Shown: positions 8,914-17,602 of the stretch, one piece after another
Layout: each line of letters opens with the position of its first letter
How positions within the stretch are numbered: position 1 is the stretch's first letter
Assembly (NCBI RefSeq): GCF_017814945.1
Contig: NZ_JAGIPX010000060.1
Location: 172 to 49,226, forward strand
DNA length: 49,055 bases
Direction: 5' to 3'
DNA from: Paraburkholderia sp. LEh10
Lineage (GTDB): Bacteria; Pseudomonadota; Gammaproteobacteria; Burkholderiales; Burkholderiaceae
Translations under genes and position numbers: made by a program
The notes under the pieces: generated by a model
Databases searched by the model: none
Told to the model about the DNA's origin: nothing
What the model saw: the letters and a program-made list of their open reading frames with translations, nothing else

Positions 8914-10302
8914 TCACCGGATCGTATTCAATACCGCTTCGACGGCCCGGCCGATTCCCAGCAACGCGTCGTCGGCATGCGGCGCGGCAGCCAGCATCAG
9001 CCCGACGGGCGCGCCGCCGCGCGGGTGGCAGGGCACCGACAGCGCGCACGCATCGAGGAAGTTGAACGCGCTGGGATTGCGCAGCACGAGCCCGTTGGCG
9101 CGGAAAAACGCGTCGTCGTCATCGACGAGATCGGCGACGCGCGGCGGCACGATCGGCACGGTCGGCGAGACGAGGGCATCGAAGCGCTGCCACAGCGCGC
9201 GCGCTTCCGTCAGCACGGCGTTGCGATCGGCGAGCAGGTCGAGATAGTCGGCGGCCGTCGCTGGCTGGCCTTTCAGGATGCGCGTGAGCACACGCGGATC
9301 GTACGCGTCACGATGCGCCGCGAGCAGCGGCCGGTGCCACGCGTACGCCTCGATCGGCGCAAAGCCGAAGCGGTTGATGTCCGCGAGGCGGTCGAGCGGC
9401 GCAAAGCGCACGTCGCTGACGATCGCGCCCGCGGCTTCGAGATGCTTGAGCGCGGCATCGTACGCTTGCGCGACTTCGGGCTCGATGCCGTCCGTCACGT
9501 AATGCGTCAGCACGCCGAGGCGCACGCCTTCGAGCGGCCGCGCGGCGGGGACGACGGGCTCCAGCCCGGCGAGAATCCGGTCGACCAGCGCGCAGCACGC
9601 GACGCTCACACCGATCGGGCCAAATGCGTCGAGCGTCGGTGAAAGCGGCACGCCGCCTTGCTTCGGCACGCGGTCGGCGGTCGGCTTGAAGCCCGTCAGG
9701 CCGCACAGCGCGGCGGGAATGCGCAGGGAGCCGCCCGTGTCGCTGCCGAGCGCGACAGCGGCCATGCCGTCCGCCACCGACGCCGCCGCGCCCGACGACG
9801 AACCGCCCGACACCCGCTCGTCGCCTTTCGCGCCGCGCCGCCACGGCGAGAGCGGATTGCCGTAATGCGGATTGAGGCCGAGGCCGGAGAACGCGAACTC
9901 GCTCATGTTCGTGCGCCCGACGATCACGGCGCCCGCGCGCTTCAGGCGCGCGACGGCGGCCGCGTCAGCCGCCGCGGGAGCCGCGTTCGCCAGCACTTTC
10001 GAGCCTGCGCGCGACACCTGTCCTTCGATGTCGAACAGGTCCTTCACCGAGACGGGAATGCCCGCGAGCGGCGATAGCACGGTGCCGGCGGCGCGCAGGC
10101 GGTCATGCGCGTCCGCCGTGGCGCGGGCGTTGCCGGCGTCGACCTGGGTGAAGACGGCCGCGCCTTGGCCGGCGGGATCGGCGATGCGTTCAAGCGCGGC
10201 TTCGACGAGCGCGCGGCTCGTCGTGCGGCCGGCGGCGAGATCGGCGGCAAGCTGGGCGAGCGGCGCGAAAGCCGGGAAATCGGCGGAGGTGGCGGTGGTC
10301 AT
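8914..10302 (-). CDS. Amidase-signature family hydrolase
   Basis: 462-residue Ser-cisSer-Lys hydrolase of the amidase signature family, which splits C-N bonds of amides. Lys87 (PVSVKDLF), the cis-Ser within 168-170 (GGSSSGAAAS) and nucleophile Ser192 (GSDTGGSLRIP) are all present, so it should be active. The sequence is of the stand-alone bacterial amidase/allophanate-hydrolase-like kind rather than GatA: it is somewhat short for GatA and no gatB or gatC is nearby. The substrate cannot be read from the sequence. It faces the antiporter gene divergently across about 190 bp and has no operon partner. Confidence 0.85.
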   Translation of the reverse strand: MTTATSADFPAFAPLAQLAADLAAGRTTSRALVEAALERIADPAGQGAAVFTQVDAGNARATADAHDRLRAAGTVLSPLAGIPVSVKDLFDIEGQVSRAGSKVLANAAPAAADAAAVARLKRAGAVIVGRTNMSEFAFSGLGLNPHYGNPLSPWRRGAKGDERVSGGSSSGAAASVADGMAAVALGSDTGGSLRIPAALCGLTGFKPTADRVPKQGGVPLSPTLDAFGPIGVSVACCALVDRILAGLEPVVPAARPLEGVRLGVLTHYVTDGIEPEVAQAYDAALKHLEAAGAIVSDVRFAPLDRLADINRFGFAPIEAYAWHRPLLAAHRDAYDPRVLTRILKGQPATAADYLDLLADRNAVLTEARALWQRFDALVSPTVPIVPPRVADLVDDDDAFFRANGLVLRNPSAFNFLDACALSVPCHPRGGAPVGLMLAAAPHADDALLGIGRAVEAVLNTIR

Positions 10303-10491
10303 GGCGTGTATGCGGCGAGTCCGGGACTGTGGCGATGATCGAGAGTTCGTATTGTGACGCTTTGGCTGGGATCGGCGCGAGTCGGATGCGGCGTCGCGCG
10401 TTTTGAGCTTTCGTCCTGCACGCTAAACCGTTCGCAACCGTTCGTGCGGTAACATCGCGATTTCTGTATTGATTTTGTAAGGATACGCGCC

Positions 10492-12261
10492 ATGCACCAC
10501 GGAATCGGCTTCATTCAGGATCTGGCAGTCGTGATGGCGCTCGCGGGCGTCGTCACTGTGCTGTTCCATCGCCTGAAACAGCCGGTGGTGCTCGGCTATA
10601 TCGCGGCGGGCGTGATCATCGGCCCGTACACACCGCCGTTTCAGCTGATCCACGACGAGCAGACCATCCAGACCCTCGGCGAACTCGGCGTCGTGTTCCT
10701 GATGTTCTCGCTCGGGCTCGAGTTCAGCCTGCGCAAGCTGTTCAAGGTCGGCGCGACGGCTGTCGTGGCCGCGCTGTCGGAGATCGTGCTGATGTTGTGG
10801 ATCGGCTACGAAATCGGCAGCGCATTCGGCTGGAGCCCGATGGATTCGCTGTTCCTCGGCGCGATTCTCGCGATCTCGTCGACGACGATCATCGTCAAGG
10901 CGCTCTCCGAGCTGGGCTTGAAGCGCGAGAGCTTCGCGCAACTGGTGTTCGGGATTCTGATCGTCGAGGACATTCTCGCGATCGCGATGCTCGTGCTGCT
11001 GTCGGGGATCGCACAGACGGGCGAGCTGTCGGCGGGCGTCGCGTTGGTCACGCTCGGCAAGCTGTTGCTCTTCATGACGGTGTCGCTGGTGGTCGGCATT
11101 CTCGTCGTGCCGCGCGCGCTCAACTACGTCGCGAAATCGCAGAGCGACGAAATGCTGCTCGTGGCCGTGCTGGGCTTCTGCTTCGCGTTCTGCCTGCTGG
11201 TCGTCAAGCTCGACTACAGCATTGCGCTCGGCGCGTTCCTGATCGGCGCGATCATGGCCGAGTCGCGCCATCTGCATCGGATCGAGCACCTGATTGCGCC
11301 GCTGCGCGACGCGTTCTCCGCGATCTTCTTCGTGACCATCGGTCTGATGCTCAACCCCGCCGTGCTGGTCGACTACGCGTGGCCGATCGCCGTCATCACG
11401 GTCGCCGTGATCCTCGGCAAAATCGTCTCGTGCGGCCTCGGCACTTTCCTCGCGGGCAAGGACGGGCGCACGGCGATGCGCGTCGGCATGACGGTGTCGC
11501 AGATCGGCGAGTTCTCGTTCATCATCGCGTCGCTCGGCCTCACGCTGAAAGTGACGAGCGCGTTTCTCTATCCGATCGCCGTTGCCGTCTCCGCGTTGAC
11601 GACGCTCTTCACGCCGTATCTGATCCGCGCCGCCGACCCGCTCACGCGCCGCCTCGGCCACGCGATGCCACGCACCGTCGCCAACGTGTTCGGCATGTAC
11701 GGGCAGTGGCTCGGCAGCCTGAGGCCGGCGTCGGGCGAGCCGACGGTGTTCGGTCTGACGCGCCGGATCATCCTGCAGATCGCGGTGAATCTGGCCATCG
11801 TCGCAGCGATCTTTCTGGGCGCGTCGTATGGGGCGCCTTATGTGACGCGTTTTGGCAGCGGATTGATCGAAACATGGCTGCCGTCCGAGCCGATCCGGCG
11901 CGTCGTGCTGTGGAGCGCGGCGCTGATTCTTTCGATGCCGTTCCTCGTCGCCGTCTACCGCAAGACGAAGTCGCTCGCGCTGCTGCTCGCCGAAATCAGC
12001 GTCCAGCCCGCGAAGGCGGGGCGATTCACGCGCGCGATCCGCTACGCGATCTCAGACCTCGTGCCCGTCGTGTCGATGCTGGGCGTGTTTCTGCTCGTGG
12101 CGGCGCTGTCGAGCGCGATTCTGCCGCCGACGGGCCTGCTGATCGGCGTGCTGCTCGTCGCAGCGCTGCTGCTGACGGTGCTGTGGCGATGGTGCGTGCG
12201 GATTCACGCGACGATGCAGATCGCGCTGCGCGAAACCTTCGACGAACAGCCCGATCCGTGA
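10492..12261 (+). CDS. CPA2-family monovalent cation:proton antiporter (Kef-like)
   Basis: 589-residue integral membrane protein of the CPA2 (Kef/YbaL-like) family, exchanging K+ or Na+ for protons across the inner membrane. About a dozen hydrophobic segments fill residues 5-390. The family hallmarks are GYIAAGVIIGP, LMFSLGLEFSL, SSTTIIVKALSELG, the IVEDILAIAML helix with the conserved Glu-Asp pair, and FFVTIGLMLNP. After about residue 390 come more hydrophobic segments (about 420-440 and 520-570) but no nucleotide-binding TrkA-N domain, unlike KefB/KefC. AAGGA lies 9 bases before the ATG. Ion choice is not readable. Confidence 0.88.
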   Translation: MHHGIGFIQDLAVVMALAGVVTVLFHRLKQPVVLGYIAAGVIIGPYTPPFQLIHDEQTIQTLGELGVVFLMFSLGLEFSLRKLFKVGATAVVAALSEIVLMLWIGYEIGSAFGWSPMDSLFLGAILAISSTTIIVKALSELGLKRESFAQLVFGILIVEDILAIAMLVLLSGIAQTGELSAGVALVTLGKLLLFMTVSLVVGILVVPRALNYVAKSQSDEMLLVAVLGFCFAFCLLVVKLDYSIALGAFLIGAIMAESRHLHRIEHLIAPLRDAFSAIFFVTIGLMLNPAVLVDYAWPIAVITVAVILGKIVSCGLGTFLAGKDGRTAMRVGMTVSQIGEFSFIIASLGLTLKVTSAFLYPIAVAVSALTTLFTPYLIRAADPLTRRLGHAMPRTVANVFGMYGQWLGSLRPASGEPTVFGLTRRIILQIAVNLAIVAAIFLGASYGAPYVTRFGSGLIETWLPSEPIRRVVLWSAALILSMPFLVAVYRKTKSLALLLAEISVQPAKAGRFTRAIRYAISDLVPVVSMLGVFLLVAALSSAILPPTGLLIGVLLVAALLLTVLWRWCVRIHATMQIALRETFDEQPDP

Positions 12262-12437
12262 TGCGGCGCGTTGACTTGCGAACGGGGCAAGCCGTTCCAA
12301 CTGGGACGCGATTGCGTAAGGTTGCATGTTGTGTCTCGATGTGACGAATTGTGTGCCGGTTTGCCGCATCGGTGCCCGAGGCGGATAATGAGATATGTCT
12401 AATCGTTCACGCGCGAAGACGCGTTTGACCTACAGTC

Positions 12438-13787
12438 ATGAGCGAGAACAACTCCGGTAGTGCCGGTGTACCCGGCGCCCCCTCTTCGGGCCAGCCTGGT
12501 GTGACGGGGCCGGCTCCGACTCCCACTCCCGCCAAGGAAGCGGTCTCGACCGATTCCCCCGAAAGCGCCTCCAATGTGACGCCCGAGAATGCCGCCGCCG
12601 CTGCGCAGCGCCGCGAGGCGGAACAGGCGCGCGCGAGTGCCGCCCAGGCGACGGCGCGCCAGGAAGCAGCGGCGCGCGTGCAGTCGATCGTATCGAACGC
12701 TGAACGCGCGGCGGCGACGGCGGCCAGTCCGGCGATCGACGAGGCGGGCGCGGCGGGCACTGGATCGGCGGCGCCCGTCGGCGGCGAGCCGGACGGCACG
12801 CTCGGCGCCACCGCCAAAAAGAGTGGCGCTCCGCCGCCCGGATTCGGTTCGGCGCCGGATTTCAGCGCGTACAATCCGCCGCCCGCTAACGCGATCCCGC
12901 CTGGGCCCCCTGCGTATCTGAAGCAGAACGACTCGGCCTGGTCGGTGTTCGGACGCATCGTCGCGGCGCGCGCGCGCCAAATCTTCGACCGTGCGGGCCG
13001 CAGGATCACGCAGCGCACATTGCGCATCGGCGTGTCGGCGCGGATCTTTCACCCTGAGCCGGGCGCCAAGGGACTGCGCGGCAAGACGCTGCAATATCTG
13101 GAGGAGTCGATCGCGCACTGGGTGATGTCGCGTGACGTGCTCGTCTTCATGATTCCGACGGTCGGCCACCAGGGGATGCTGCATCCGAGCAACATCCGCC
13201 TGCGCGATTACGCGAAGCATCTGGACGGCCTGCTGCTGCAAGGCGGCGCCGACGTGTCGCCGCAGACGTACGCCGAAGTGGCGACGCGCCCCGAATGGCC
13301 CGGCGACCGCGTGCGTGACATGTACGAGCTTGAACTGCTGCACGAGTTCATCGAATCGGGCAAGCCGGTGCTGGGCGTGTGCCGCGGGTGCCAGCTGATC
13401 AATGTCGCGTTCGGCGGCACGCTATACCAGGACATCGCGTCCGATGTGCCGACGGCGGGCGTGCACGTCAACGAGCACTACGATCAGCACCGCCACGCGG
13501 TTCATTTCCCCGAAGGCTCGACGCTCGTCAACATGTTCCCGGGACGGCGCGAGGCGATCGTCAATTCGATCCACCATCAGGCGGTGAACCAGCTCGGACG
13601 CGACCTGAATATCGAGGCGGTGTCGGCGACGGACGGCATCATCGAGGCCGTGCGCTATCGGCGTGCGCCGTTCGTGATGGGCGTGCAGTGGCACCCTGAG
13701 TTCCACCGCGCGGGTGGTCCCGAACTGCTCGACTGCACGCCGTTGCTCGATATGTTCTTGCGGGTCGCTCGCGAAACTCGGTTCTGA
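12438..13787 (+). CDS. Class-I glutamine amidotransferase (peptidase C26, PuuD-like) with long disordered N-terminus
   Basis: 449 residues. The first ~190 are Ala/Pro/Ser/Gly-rich, with an Ala-Gln-Arg helix-like stretch (about 50-95), and have no recognisable fold. Residues ~195-440 form a gamma-glutamyl-GABA hydrolase type domain: GISARIFHPEP-like strand, QGGADVSPQTY, nucleophile Cys315 in GVCRGCQLINV, and His419-Glu421 in GVQWHPEFH, so the triad is complete. The family hydrolyses gamma-glutamyl amides, for example in putrescine degradation. No puu-type genes are beside it, so the exact substrate is open. The ATG has no clear Shine-Dalgarno. A strong terminator follows within 25 bp. Confidence 0.82.
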   Translation: MSENNSGSAGVPGAPSSGQPGVTGPAPTPTPAKEAVSTDSPESASNVTPENAAAAAQRREAEQARASAAQATARQEAAARVQSIVSNAERAAATAASPAIDEAGAAGTGSAAPVGGEPDGTLGATAKKSGAPPPGFGSAPDFSAYNPPPANAIPPGPPAYLKQNDSAWSVFGRIVAARARQIFDRAGRRITQRTLRIGVSARIFHPEPGAKGLRGKTLQYLEESIAHWVMSRDVLVFMIPTVGHQGMLHPSNIRLRDYAKHLDGLLLQGGADVSPQTYAEVATRPEWPGDRVRDMYELELLHEFIESGKPVLGVCRGCQLINVAFGGTLYQDIASDVPTAGVHVNEHYDQHRHAVHFPEGSTLVNMFPGRREAIVNSIHHQAVNQLGRDLNIEAVSATDGIIEAVRYRRAPFVMGVQWHPEFHRAGGPELLDCTPLLDMFLRVARETRF

Positions 13788-13807
13788 CTGCGCTCTTCTC
13801 ATCGATG

Positions 13808-13844
13808 CGCGGGCGGGCATGCGAATGTCCGCCCGCGTTTTTTT
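13808..13844 (+). terminator. Rho-independent terminator after the C26 hydrolase
   Basis: A 13-bp GC-rich stem (13808-13820 with 13825-13837, one G-T pair), GCGA tetraloop, then seven T. It lies 20 bp after the stop codon of the upstream gene. Confidence 0.92.
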
Positions 13845-14038
13845 GCGTCGGGCTTATGCGCTTGCAGCGATGGCTAAATCAATGGAATGGCGCACGTTTT
13901 ACGATGTTTTGCGATTGCGCATAGATTTGCTTAGTTGTCCGCTCATCTCGATTTAAAGTCCTGTCACAGCGCGTCAGAAAGGACGCAATCCGCGCGATAA
14001 TCCAAGGCTGTTTCTGAATACGCATGGAGTATCGACGT

Positions 14039-14779
14039 ATGAAGTACCCCTTGGATCTGCGCCGCATGATGTTGCTCGCGTTTGCTTGCGCGCTCATGCA
14101 TGGCGGCGTCGCATTGGCGGCGGGCAACATGACGGGGCCTGGCGTCGCGCGTGCGGGTGCGCCGAACGGGGCTCGGGCCGATGCGACGGACGCGCAAAGC
14201 GATGCCGACTCCGTCGACGATGCGGGCAAGATGCTCGGCGTCAACACGAATGCCGACGCGAGCGGCAACGTGCAGGGCGATGTCGCCGATCTGATGCAAC
14301 TGATCCACGACGGCGGGCTCACCGAATTGCGCACCACGTATAACGGCGGCTATGGCGCGTCGTTGTTTTTTTATGCGCCGAACATGACGTACTACGTCGC
14401 GCTGTTTCAGGACAAGCATTTCTGGCGCGTCATCAGGACTTCTGACGAGGCGCGCGCCGAAGCCGTCTACGCCGGCTTCGCGCGGCAGACGGCTCAGCTT
14501 GCGGAAGTCGAGATCCGCAGGGCGCAGTTGCAGGCGCAGAAGGCATCGATCGAACGAGTGATCGGCGAGTCGCAGGCTCGCGCGCAGCGGTTGCAGGCGG
14601 ATATCGAAGTGGCGCGCACGCAGGAAGCGAAGGTCGCCGATTATCAGCGCCAGCAGCAGGACGAAGCCGTCGCGTTGCGCGAAGAGAAGGAAAAGGCCCA
14701 GTCGCAACTGCGCGTGTTGCAGCAGCAGGTTTTGCTGTTGCAGCGTCAGGCGGAAGCAGGATTGCCGGGGAATCGTTGA
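14039..14779 (+). CDS. DUF2968 exported coiled-coil protein
   Basis: Protein of 246 residues from the ATG at 14039, which has GGAG nine bases upstream; an in-frame ATG at 14024 would add five residues. A signal peptide (Lys-Arg rich start, then LLAFACALMHGGVALA) predicts export. The middle (about 80-150) is the DUF2968 core, with DLMQLIHDGGLTELRTTYNG and LFQDKHFWRVI. The C-terminal ~95 residues are a Gln/Glu/Arg-rich coiled coil. The family is, to my knowledge, found mainly in Burkholderiales and has no known function. A hairpin terminator at 14864 closes the gene. Confidence 0.85.
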   Translation: MKYPLDLRRMMLLAFACALMHGGVALAAGNMTGPGVARAGAPNGARADATDAQSDADSVDDAGKMLGVNTNADASGNVQGDVADLMQLIHDGGLTELRTTYNGGYGASLFFYAPNMTYYVALFQDKHFWRVIRTSDEARAEAVYAGFARQTAQLAEVEIRRAQLQAQKASIERVIGESQARAQRLQADIEVARTQEAKVADYQRQQQDEAVALREEKEKAQSQLRVLQQQVLLLQRQAEAGLPGNR

Positions 14780-14863
14780 CGGCGTTGGCTGCGCGGGAGT
14801 GTGAAGCGGCTGCCTCTCGCTGTGAGGGCTCGCCAACTCGAGCAGGGATTGGCTGGGTGGTTG

Positions 14864-14906
14864 AGGGCTGAGTCGCGCGTTGCGCAGGGCTCGGCCCTTT
14901 TGTTTT
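14864..14906 (+). terminator. Probable rho-independent terminator after the DUF2968 gene
   Basis: A 9-bp stem (14864-14872 with 14890-14898, one T-G pair), a 17-nt loop and a TTTTGTTTT tail. The loop is long, so strength is uncertain. Position, about 85 bp after the stop codon, fits. Confidence 0.65.
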
Positions 14907-15024
14907 GCGCCGGGGCGCGGAGTATCCGGTCACAGGGTTGGGTCGTGCGTTGCCGCGAACGAGCAGTTCAATTGTGGTGGACGGCTCGCGCCCGGAACTT
15001 GCCCCCGACGCATCGTCCGCGAGC

Positions 15025-16182
15025 TTACTTTGAGAAGCGCTCTGGAATTTCAGTGATGCGGCGTTGCGACATGTGGTTCATCCACTCGGTACTGTCGGTG
15101 TCGACACGGCCGCGATTGGTCCTGCCGGGCGCGGTGTCGTGCACGTGCGTGCCCGCTGACGTCGAGATGGAGTCGTAGTCGCTGTCGACGCGCGCCGAAG
15201 GCATAAGCGGCGAGTACGCGCCAGCGGCCGACGGCAAGGGGCGCGAGCGATGCAGCGAAGCGAGCGGTGTGTCGTACGGCGCATCGGACGATGTGCGTAC
15301 TGCGTGAAGCGGCGCGATTTCCGGCAGCCGGACGGCCGCATGCCGGGCATGGCGCACGCCAGCGTTCGAGGATGCGTCGCGCTCGCGCTTCGTCGATCGC
15401 GATTCGCGGCCGTGTGGTGCGAGACCCCCGATGTCCGACGGCCTCGCGTTTCTCGGCGAGACACTTGCGTATGTGTCGATAGCGCGCGCACCGTTGCCCG
15501 GCGTGCGCTCAGTAAGACTGCGAGAAGTGTTTGCCGCAGACGTGCCGCGCCCGGCCGTACGCCACGACGTATCGGCCGGCACTGCGTGGTCCGGCGTGCG
15601 GGCCGCGAGATCGCCGCGCGCTCTATTCCACGCTGGCGGCGCATCCGCCGCGCGTTCGACGCTGCCGGAACGGCTGTGCTGCCCGGCCGCGCCCCCCGCG
15701 ACGGGAAGCTGCGCACGGGAACTGAGCGTGGCTTCGGGGGCGGCGGCGAGCGTCGGCGAGGCAGGCTCTCGCGAATGATTCGCGACCAGCCACGCGATCG
15801 CGGCTGCGCCGCCGATCGCGCAAGCGCCGCCCGCGATCGTGTTCCATTGACGATGCCTGCGCTCGAACGGACGCACGGGCTGACGCAGATCGAGCCCAAA
15901 AGCCTCGCGTTCGAACCTGGGGGCAGGGGCAGGGGCAGCTGCGGCGAGCGGTTGTTCGCGAAGACTTTGCGGGTCCCAACGGCACATCGAGCGGATGGCT
16001 GTGGCGCTCATGCAGAAGGTGCGCATCACCGCGGCGTAGAGCGCCTTCAGTTCGACGCGAAGGCTCACGTTGGGAGGCACCAGTGACCATTCGCGCCCGA
16101 GTGAGCGCGAAACGAGCTCGAGAGGGCGAAGGCGCGGCATCCTGATTTCGCCGGCAACTAATGTGAGTGGTGGTGTCGACAC
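15025..16182 (-). CDS. Hypothetical protein with one central membrane segment
   Basis: I do not recognise a family. The 385-residue frame starts at a GTG (16182) with GAGG nine bases upstream; an ATG at 16140 is the alternative. The N-terminal ~110 residues are compact and contain a Cys-bearing stretch (MRTFCMSATAIRSMCRW). A single hydrophobic segment lies at about 116-133 (IAGGACAIGGAAAIAWLV). The C-terminal ~250 residues are Arg/Ser/Ala/Pro-rich, low in complexity and probably disordered, so the layout is a cytoplasmic domain, one TM and a flexible tail. No partner genes are adjacent. It is the best coding candidate here because the segmented composition and ribosome site are absent from competing frames. 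Confidence 0.6.
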   Translation of the reverse strand: MSTPPLTLVAGEIRMPRLRPLELVSRSLGREWSLVPPNVSLRVELKALYAAVMRTFCMSATAIRSMCRWDPQSLREQPLAAAAPAPAPRFEREAFGLDLRQPVRPFERRHRQWNTIAGGACAIGGAAAIAWLVANHSREPASPTLAAAPEATLSSRAQLPVAGGAAGQHSRSGSVERAADAPPAWNRARGDLAARTPDHAVPADTSWRTAGRGTSAANTSRSLTERTPGNGARAIDTYASVSPRNARPSDIGGLAPHGRESRSTKRERDASSNAGVRHARHAAVRLPEIAPLHAVRTSSDAPYDTPLASLHRSRPLPSAAGAYSPLMPSARVDSDYDSISTSAGTHVHDTAPGRTNRGRVDTDSTEWMNHMSQRRITEIPERFSK

Positions 16183-16337
16183 GTCTTCGCCTCGTTGTTG
16201 TGCGCGGTTTTTGGCCTCGGAGCGGCAGACAACAGACAGACGTTAACAAGCTGCGTGCTCGGGGTCTGATCGAGGCTTTCGGACGCGGTATGGTGGCAGG
16301 CGATTGCCGGTCCAACTATCAGAAGAATCCGAAATAC

Positions 16338-16913
16338 TCAGGTATAACAATGGGTTGGCGCGCGATCCAAACGATACACATACCTTAACGCAGTGATATC
16401 GACACCGCCCATATGATCAGGCTCCGCGCCCGAGAATTGCCAGCCTTGACGCTCGTAGAACGCGATCGCCGCTGTGTTGCCTTCCAGCACGTATAGATAC
16501 AGCTGCGCTTCGCCGTGCGCGCGCGCCCAGTCGAGCGCGGCGCGCATCAGCAGCTTGCCCGCGCCGGTGCCTTGGTGCGCGGGCAGCGCGTGCAGGTTGT
16601 CGAGCAGCACACCCCACGGCGAATCCGGCTGACGCTCGACGCAAACGAAACCGACCGGCTCGCCCGCGCGCTCGGCGATCAGAACGATCCGCCGATCGGC
16701 CCCCGGCGCCGACATCCGCGCACGCCAGTACGACGCGCGCTCTTGCACGACCTGGCCGTCGAGAAACGCATCGGGGAGCAGCCCACGATAGGTCGCCTGC
16801 CAGCTCGCGCTATGGATGGCGGCGATCAGTTCGGCGTCGGCCTCGGTTGCGGGGCGCAGCGCGAGGGACGAAAGTGTGGAGGGTGAAGCGGAATCGGACA
16901 ATTGCGACGGCAC
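16338..16913 (-). CDS. GNAT family N-acetyltransferase
   Basis: 191-residue acyl-CoA-dependent N-acetyltransferase. The GNAT core is clear: the N-terminal strand-helix LRPATEADAELIAAIH, the central strands RIVLIAERAGEPVGFVCV, the acetyl-CoA pyrophosphate loop in LPAHQGTGAGKLLMRAAL (about 116-133), and the C-terminal LYVLEGNTAAIAFYERQGW motif. The acceptor substrate cannot be predicted. It is a stand-alone gene on the minus strand between an unrecognised membrane protein and the transporter remnant. Confidence 0.9.
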   Translation of the reverse strand: MPSQLSDSASPSTLSSLALRPATEADAELIAAIHSASWQATYRGLLPDAFLDGQVVQERASYWRARMSAPGADRRIVLIAERAGEPVGFVCVERQPDSPWGVLLDNLHALPAHQGTGAGKLLMRAALDWARAHGEAQLYLYVLEGNTAAIAFYERQGWQFSGAEPDHMGGVDITALRYVYRLDRAPTHCYT

Positions 16914-17170
16914 CGGGCAAACAGCAGCAAATGGGGGCGGCCGTCAACGGGCGGCCAGGAAATCACGATACGGCGCATGTCGTCCGGCGTCACCTGGCAC
17001 GGTCCGGCCGCGAAAAACGACGTAAGAAGAATTTTCTTGAATGGGCGCGTTTGTAAGCAATTTGTATTAAATGCGCGTCAATTGCAGTAAGTTATTATCT
17101 CTGGACGCGCACGCTGTAAGTGAAATTGCACGTTTACCCTGATATCGTTCGCGATGTGCTGCGCTCCCGA

Positions 17171-17495
17171 TGGCTCGTCGCCGATCCGTCGTTCGCGCGC
17201 CTGCTGATGGTCGAACTGGCAGTCGTTCCTGTATGGCTGCTACAACGGCGGCATGGTCGTCGCGTTGACGGAAGTGATGCCGTCCGACGTGCGCACGGCC
17301 GGCTTCTCGCTCGCCTACAGTCTCGCGACGACGGTCGGCGGCTTCACGCCCGGGATCGCGACGTACCTGATCCACTCGACGGGCAACAAGGCGGCGCCCG
17401 GCCTGTGGAAGAGCGTGGCCGCCGTCTGCGGCCTGATCGCGACGCTCGTGCTGTACCGCACCGAGCAAGCGCGCAACCAGTACCGGACGGCATAG
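17171..17495 (+). pseudogene. C-terminal remnant of an MFS (metabolite:H+ symporter) transporter, frameshifted
   Basis: Two pieces of one MFS protein lie in different frames. Frame A gives WLVADPSFARLLMVEL (17171-17218). Frame B gives QSFLYGCYNGGM and the last TM helices (LAYSLATTVGGFTPGIATYL) to the stop at 17493-17495. They would join if two bases were restored at about 17216-17220, making ...VELW-QSFLYG..., the pattern of MHS-type organic-acid symporters. The N-terminal three quarters is missing: upstream sequence to 16914 shows no MFS similarity. The 5' boundary is approximate. It cannot make a functional carrier. Confidence 0.8.
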
Positions 17496-17522
17496 GCGTT
17501 TCATACGCTGCGGCACGATTGA

Positions 17523-17561
17523 AAAACCCCCAGCGATGCGTTCCCCGCGCGCGGGGGTTTT
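17523..17561. terminator. Hairpin terminator between converging genes
   Basis: AAAACCCCC (17523-17531) pairs with GGGGGTTTT (17553-17561) around a 21-nt loop. The A/T flanks make it usable from both strands, so it can end the transporter remnant (plus) and the TPR gene (minus, stop at 17603). Confidence 0.7.
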
Positions 17562-17602
17562 CCATCTGACCTGCCAGCGAAGGGCGCGCGAGCGGAGCCC
17601 GA

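Noticed and set aside
14801..15178. Small plus-strand protein after the DUF2968 gene
   Set aside because: It spans the terminator at 14864, overlaps the 15025-16182 gene antisense and shows no domain.
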